From: a bacterium
GTDB taxonomy: Bacteria > Zixibacteria > MSB-5A5 > WJJR01
Length of the DNA: 64,000 bases
Direction: 5' to 3'
Assembly (NCBI GenBank): GCA_021813505.1
Contig: JAKAKI010000040.1
Coordinates: 120,559 to 184,558 of the forward strand
The notes beneath the pieces were generated by a model. The model did no database searches. It was not told the DNA's origin and worked only from the letters and a program-made list of their open reading frames with translations. The position numbers and the translations under genes were made by a program. This document shows positions 60,831 through 64,000 of the stretch, in pieces (positions within the stretch are counted from its first letter, which is position 1; every line of letters starts with the position of its first letter).

Positions 60831-62024
60831 ATGTTGATCACCGAAAAGAAACCGGGAATCCGTTTTGCATCGCGGATGTCCGACCTGGGAACAGAGACCG
60901 CCTTCGTCGTTCTCGCCAAGGCGCGGCAACTCGAAAGCCAGGGGCGGACTGTTGTTCATCTGGAGATTGGCGAGCCGGATTTCGAGACACCGGCACACAT
61001 CGTCGATGAGGCGGTGCGTGCCCTCAAAGGCGGGGCCACTCACTACGGGCCGTCACCGGGCATACCCGAGGCGCGGCAGGCCATCGCCCGTTACGTGTCG
61101 GAAACACGTGGTGTCCCGGTGGATATGGATCGTGTCGTGATCACACCCGGAGCCAAGCCCATCATGTTCTATACCATTCTGGCTCTGGTCGACGAGGGCG
61201 ACGAAGTCATCTATCCCAATCCCGGTTTCCCGATTTATGAGTCGGTCATCAGCTTCGTGGGTGGGCGTCCGGTTCCCATCAAACTGCGCGAAGAGAATGA
61301 TTTTCGCCTCGATGTCGATGAGCTGCTCGATCTGGTCACCGAACGGACGAAGCTGATCATCATCAATTCGCCACAGAATCCGACCGGGTCAATCCTGACG
61401 GCGGACGATCTGCGCGCCGTGGGCCGGCTGGCCATGGAGCGCGACATCTACGTTCTCGCCGACGAGATCTATTCACGGATCATCTACGAAGGGGAACACA
61501 AGAGTATCCTCCATGAAGTCCCAGATGCCATGGACAACGTGATCCTTCTGGATGGGATGTCGAAGACTTTTGCGATGACCGGGTGGAGGCTGGGGTGGGG
61601 CGTCATGCATCCGACCCTCGCCGCCGCTGTTGCGAAACTGCAGACCAACAGTAACTCCTGTACGGCGACTTTCTCCCAGATGGTCATCCCGCCCGCACTA
61701 TTCGGGCCGCAGGAACCGGTCGAGGCGATGCGGTCGGAATTCCAAAAGCGGCGCGACATTATTGTCGATGGGCTCAATAGCATCGATCGCATTAGCTGCC
61801 GCAGGCCATCAGGGGCCTTTTATGTGTTCCCGAACGTGACCCGCTTGGGTATCGAATCCCAGGTATTGGCGGATCGGCTCTTGCAGGAAGGTGGGGTCGC
61901 CGCCCTATCCGGGACTGCTTTTGGACGCTTTGGGGAGGGGTACCTGCGCTTCTCCTATGCCAATTCCATTACGAACATCAAGCTGGGGTTGGAGCGGATT
62001 GCCGGATTCGTGTCCAGGCTCTAG
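60831..62024 (+). CDS. Pyridoxal-phosphate aminotransferase, class I/II (aspartate aminotransferase-like)
   Basis: A 397-residue fold-type I aminotransferase. Typical segments are VVHLEIGEPDFETPAHIV, THYGPSPGIPEARQAIARYV, IYPNPGFPIYESVISFVGG, NSPQNPTGSILTADDL, VLADEIYSRIIYEG, and the PLP lysine in LDGMSKTFAMTGWRLGW; the C-terminal Arg is in GEGYLRFSYANS. It is close to broad-specificity aspartate/prephenate aminotransferases; the amino acid used cannot be fixed by eye. A hairpin follows its stop. Confidence 0.92.
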   Translation: MLITEKKPGIRFASRMSDLGTETAFVVLAKARQLESQGRTVVHLEIGEPDFETPAHIVDEAVRALKGGATHYGPSPGIPEARQAIARYVSETRGVPVDMDRVVITPGAKPIMFYTILALVDEGDEVIYPNPGFPIYESVISFVGGRPVPIKLREENDFRLDVDELLDLVTERTKLIIINSPQNPTGSILTADDLRAVGRLAMERDIYVLADEIYSRIIYEGEHKSILHEVPDAMDNVILLDGMSKTFAMTGWRLGWGVMHPTLAAAVAKLQTNSNSCTATFSQMVIPPALFGPQEPVEAMRSEFQKRRDIIVDGLNSIDRISCRRPSGAFYVFPNVTRLGIESQVLADRLLQEGGVAALSGTAFGRFGEGYLRFSYANSITNIKLGLERIAGFVSRL

Positions 62025-62052
62025 CGTGTAACAACTTGCCATACAGCGACTT

Positions 62053-62084
62053 GGGCTGATCCGAGAGTGGTCTCGTTTCAGCCC
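62053..62084 (+). terminator. Stem-loop after the aminotransferase gene
   Basis: GGGCTGA (62053-62059) pairs with TCAGCCC (62078-62084), with an inner CGAG/CTCG stem (62062-62065 with 62072-62075). It lies 29 bp past the stop and is followed by TGTTCTATT. The T run is interrupted, so efficiency as a terminator is uncertain. Confidence 0.5.
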
Positions 62085-62663
62085 TGTTCTATTGCTCCAG
62101 TCCCTGGACAATCCCAATCTTGATTTTTTGACTTAAGTCAGGCCCTTACGACGTAATTCAGGTTGAAGTGGCGAATCGGTCCTTTGCCAGTGTGATCTGG
62201 CCTGTCGAACCAGGCGGGCTTGGATCGCCATTTTCGCACTTTACTATTGACACTGTTTGGGATTGGACGAAATTCGCTGTTGGGTGACGGTGCGGCTGCA
62301 GTCCGCTGCCTGTCAGGGGAACTTCTATGGGGGCGGTATCACGGGGCCGGTTGCCTTGGCGCCGTGCAGGTTGTCGGGAATCGGTCGAAATATATCCAAG
62401 AGGCGGCTGCACCGCGGTGGAGCCGAATGGTTGATAATTCGCATGGACGCGATAGCTCACCACAATTTTCAACATTCTGATCGTGCCCGGATTCCTGTGG
62501 GATGTGACAGCGTTCCTACGGCGGGATACCGGTGCGGGTGTTCTTGCGAAGCGGCACTCCCGGATGGGAGCGCCCGCCGAACTGCTCCTTCGTGTATCCG
62601 GACCTCTATTTCAGACAATGACATGAAAGCTCGTATGCCATTCCTGTTCAAAAGGAGGGAACC
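62085..62663 (+). other. Long leader region upstream of the TonB-dependent receptor
   Basis: This ~580-bp stretch holds no gene I trust. Promoter-like words are TTGACT near 62127 and TTGACA at 62247-62252, but neither has a good TATAAT-like partner at 16-18 nt. A small hairpin (CTCCC/GGGAG) lies near 62560. I looked for cobalamin riboswitch landmarks, because receptors of this kind are often so regulated, and saw none. It could still contain an unrecognised RNA element. Confidence 0.3.
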
Positions 62664-64000
62664 TTGAAACAGCGATTCTACCGTTGGTGGATAACCCCGG
62701 TATGCCTGATGCTGCTCGCATCGTGGGCTTTCGCGGGAACCACCGGCAAAATCTCGGGTGTGGTGACTGATAAGGAAACGGGCCAACCGATTCCCGGCGC
62801 AGCCATCACCATTGAGGGGACAACCCTGGGGGCACTGAGCGATGACAAGGGCGAATATGTGCTGCTCAATATCCCCGTGGGTACATACACTCTCAAGGCG
62901 TCGATCGTCGGGTACACCCCGATGGCCGTGCAGAATACCAGCGTCTCAGTTGACCTGACAACCTATCAAAGTTTCGATCTGACCGCTCGGACAGTCGAAA
63001 TGGGGACGATCACCGTCGTGTCCGAACGTCCACTGGTAATCAAGGACCAGACGTCGTCCCTGCGCATCGTCAGCGACAAAGACGTGCAGAACATGCCGAC
63101 GCGCGGCTACCAGGACGTCGTTGGACTCCAGGCCGGTGCGGTGCGCTATTCGGATAATCCGGCGGTGCGTGTTCGTGGCGCCCGTGAGAACAGCCCGACC
63201 GGGACCATCAACATGCGCGGAGGCCGCAGTTCTGAAGTGGCGTACTACGTGGACGGATTCTCGCAGCAAAATCCGCTGAACGGGCTTTCGACGACACAGA
63301 TCAACAACAACTCGATCCAGGAAGTTTCCGTCGTGACCGGCGGATTTAACGCCGAATACGGATTGATCATGTCCGGCGCTGTCAACGTCACTACCAAAGA
63401 AGGCGGTTCGAAGATTCACGGAACCGCCGAGACCGTGACGGACAATTTCCACTCCAAGAATTACGACTTCAACATCTACAGTCTGACGTTGAATGGACCG
63501 ATCATTCCCCATTCCGACAAGCTGACCTTCTACGGCGCGGCGGAGCATCGCTGGGTGGGTGATCGCGATCCCCATCCGGGCGAAGTCGGTCTCGTCCCGT
63601 CGATCAGTAGCGATTCCATCAAGTGGTACAAGGATTTGTTCACGACCGGCACAGATAAGCTGCCCAACAACAGTTCTGGCCTGTGGAACTGGCAGGGGAA
63701 AGTCAGCTGGCATCCCACCGGCAATGTCGTCGCCAAGCTGGGTTCGGTCGGTTCGGAAGAGAATTGGAAGGAATACCGGCGCGATTATACGTTCGATATT
63801 GCCCACGCGCCGCGTTATCGGGACAAAAACTACTCGTTCTGGGGGGACGTAACGCACACACTCAATCCGAAGACGTTCTATACGGTTTCCGGAAGCTGGT
63901 TTAGCACCGAGCGCATGCGCGGAGACGGCACGTACTTCGACAATCTCTGGGCATATGGCCGTCCTAAGGGCAATCCCCGATACGACAACGCGACGCTTTT
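62664..64000 (+). CDS. TonB-dependent outer-membrane receptor, 5' part (cut by window end)
   Basis: An open frame of 445 codons from a TTG start at 62664 with AAAGGAGGG just upstream runs off the window. A signal peptide (TPVCLMLLASWAFA) is followed by a carboxypeptidase-regulatory-like beta sandwich (about residues 28-110, GKISGVVTDKETGQPIPGAA, GEYVLLNIPVGTYTLKAS), then a plug domain (about 115-235: VSDKDVQNMPTRGYQDVVGL, INMRGGRSSEVAYYVDGF, SIQEVSVVTGGFNAEYG, SGAVNVTTKEGG) and the first barrel strands. It imports or binds an unknown ligand, typical of SusC-like or siderophore receptors of FCB bacteria. It is missing its C-terminal barrel only because of the window edge. Confidence 0.93.
   Translation, partial: MKQRFYRWWITPVCLMLLASWAFAGTTGKISGVVTDKETGQPIPGAAITIEGTTLGALSDDKGEYVLLNIPVGTYTLKASIVGYTPMAVQNTSVSVDLTTYQSFDLTARTVEMGTITVVSERPLVIKDQTSSLRIVSDKDVQNMPTRGYQDVVGLQAGAVRYSDNPAVRVRGARENSPTGTINMRGGRSSEVAYYVDGFSQQNPLNGLSTTQINNNSIQEVSVVTGGFNAEYGLIMSGAVNVTTKEGGSKIHGTAETVTDNFHSKNYDFNIYSLTLNGPIIPHSDKLTFYGAAEHRWVGDRDPHPGEVGLVPSISSDSIKWYKDLFTTGTDKLPNNSSGLWNWQGKVSWHPTGNVVAKLGSVGSEENWKEYRRDYTFDIAHAPRYRDKNYSFWGDVTHTLNPKTFYTVSGSWFSTERMRGDGTYFDNLWAYGRPKGNPRYDNATL

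Noticed and set aside
62025-62663. Cobalamin riboswitch or tRNA in the leader of the receptor
   Set aside because: No B12-box-like consensus or cloverleaf could be found by eye; remains unproven either way.
62257-62667. 136-codon plus-strand frame upstream of the receptor
   Set aside because: Low-complexity, Cys/Arg-rich translation without domain or good ribosome-binding site; it ends inside the receptor's start region.

Overview
The window looks like a piece of a GC-rich (roughly 60% by eye) chromosome from a Gram-negative-type bacterium of the FCB superphylum, probably an uncultured lineage of the Zixibacteria / Latescibacteria kind. That placement is inference from gene content: a PorX-type response regulator with a PglZ domain beside a histidine kinase, a PorV-like outer-membrane protein next to an exported protein with a FlgD-like C-terminal domain, a TonB-dependent receptor with a carboxypeptidase-regulatory-like N-terminal domain, an inositol-phosphate synthase, and Lgt/DsbD envelope machinery. 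No rRNA, tRNA, CRISPR array, prophage or defence island was seen.

Layout. From 0 to 14.1 kb every gene lies on the minus strand: a truncated unknown gene, pcm, an ECF sigma factor with a zinc-binding anti-sigma factor, holA, a small RNase-H-like protein, dgt, a three-gene outer-membrane/export operon (beta-barrel, lamin-tail plus FlgD-like protein, PorV-like), a sigma-54 activator, a REP-associated tyrosine transposase bracketed by perfect inverted REP sequences, and ssb. The orientation flips at about 14.1-14.5 kb, and everything to 64 kb is on the plus strand.

Plus-strand blocks are: (1) NAD+ synthesis as two overlapping genes, then rsmI; (2) lipid and envelope genes (PAP2 protein, lgt), then a unit with its own sigma-70-like promoter and intrinsic terminator encoding a CDP-alcohol phosphatidyltransferase, a PfkB kinase and inositol-3-phosphate synthase, which together suggest inositol phospholipid synthesis; (3) tmk and an S41 protease; (4) a 24.3-40.3 kb exopolysaccharide / O-antigen cluster with a nucleotidyltransferase-phosphomannomutase-like fusion, Wza- and Wzz-like proteins, a WbpB-D-E-I-like set for a diacetamido-uronic acid sugar, a MurJ/MviN-like flippase, two glycosyltransferases and an enlarged WbpM-like dehydratase; (5) serS, a PorY/PorX-like two-component pair and the tsaE-tsaB-rimI-accD-folC run; (6) redox and membrane genes (trxA, OsmC, rhomboid, dsbD); (7) polA, a secreted unknown protein, coaE, a split transketolase and an aminotransferase; (8) the 5' part of a TonB-dependent receptor cut by the window end.

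Much of the window therefore concerns building, decorating and regulating the cell envelope, mixed with housekeeping genes. The least explained items are the three-gene export operon (6.8-11 kb) and its possible link to the PorX/PorY pair, the inositol unit, the doubled membrane module of the WbpM-like protein, the degenerate phosphomannomutase half of the fusion protein, and several structured intergenic repeats. Start codons were moved from the longest open frame where a ribosome-binding site, a 4-bp stop/start overlap or family knowledge favoured it; each case is stated.
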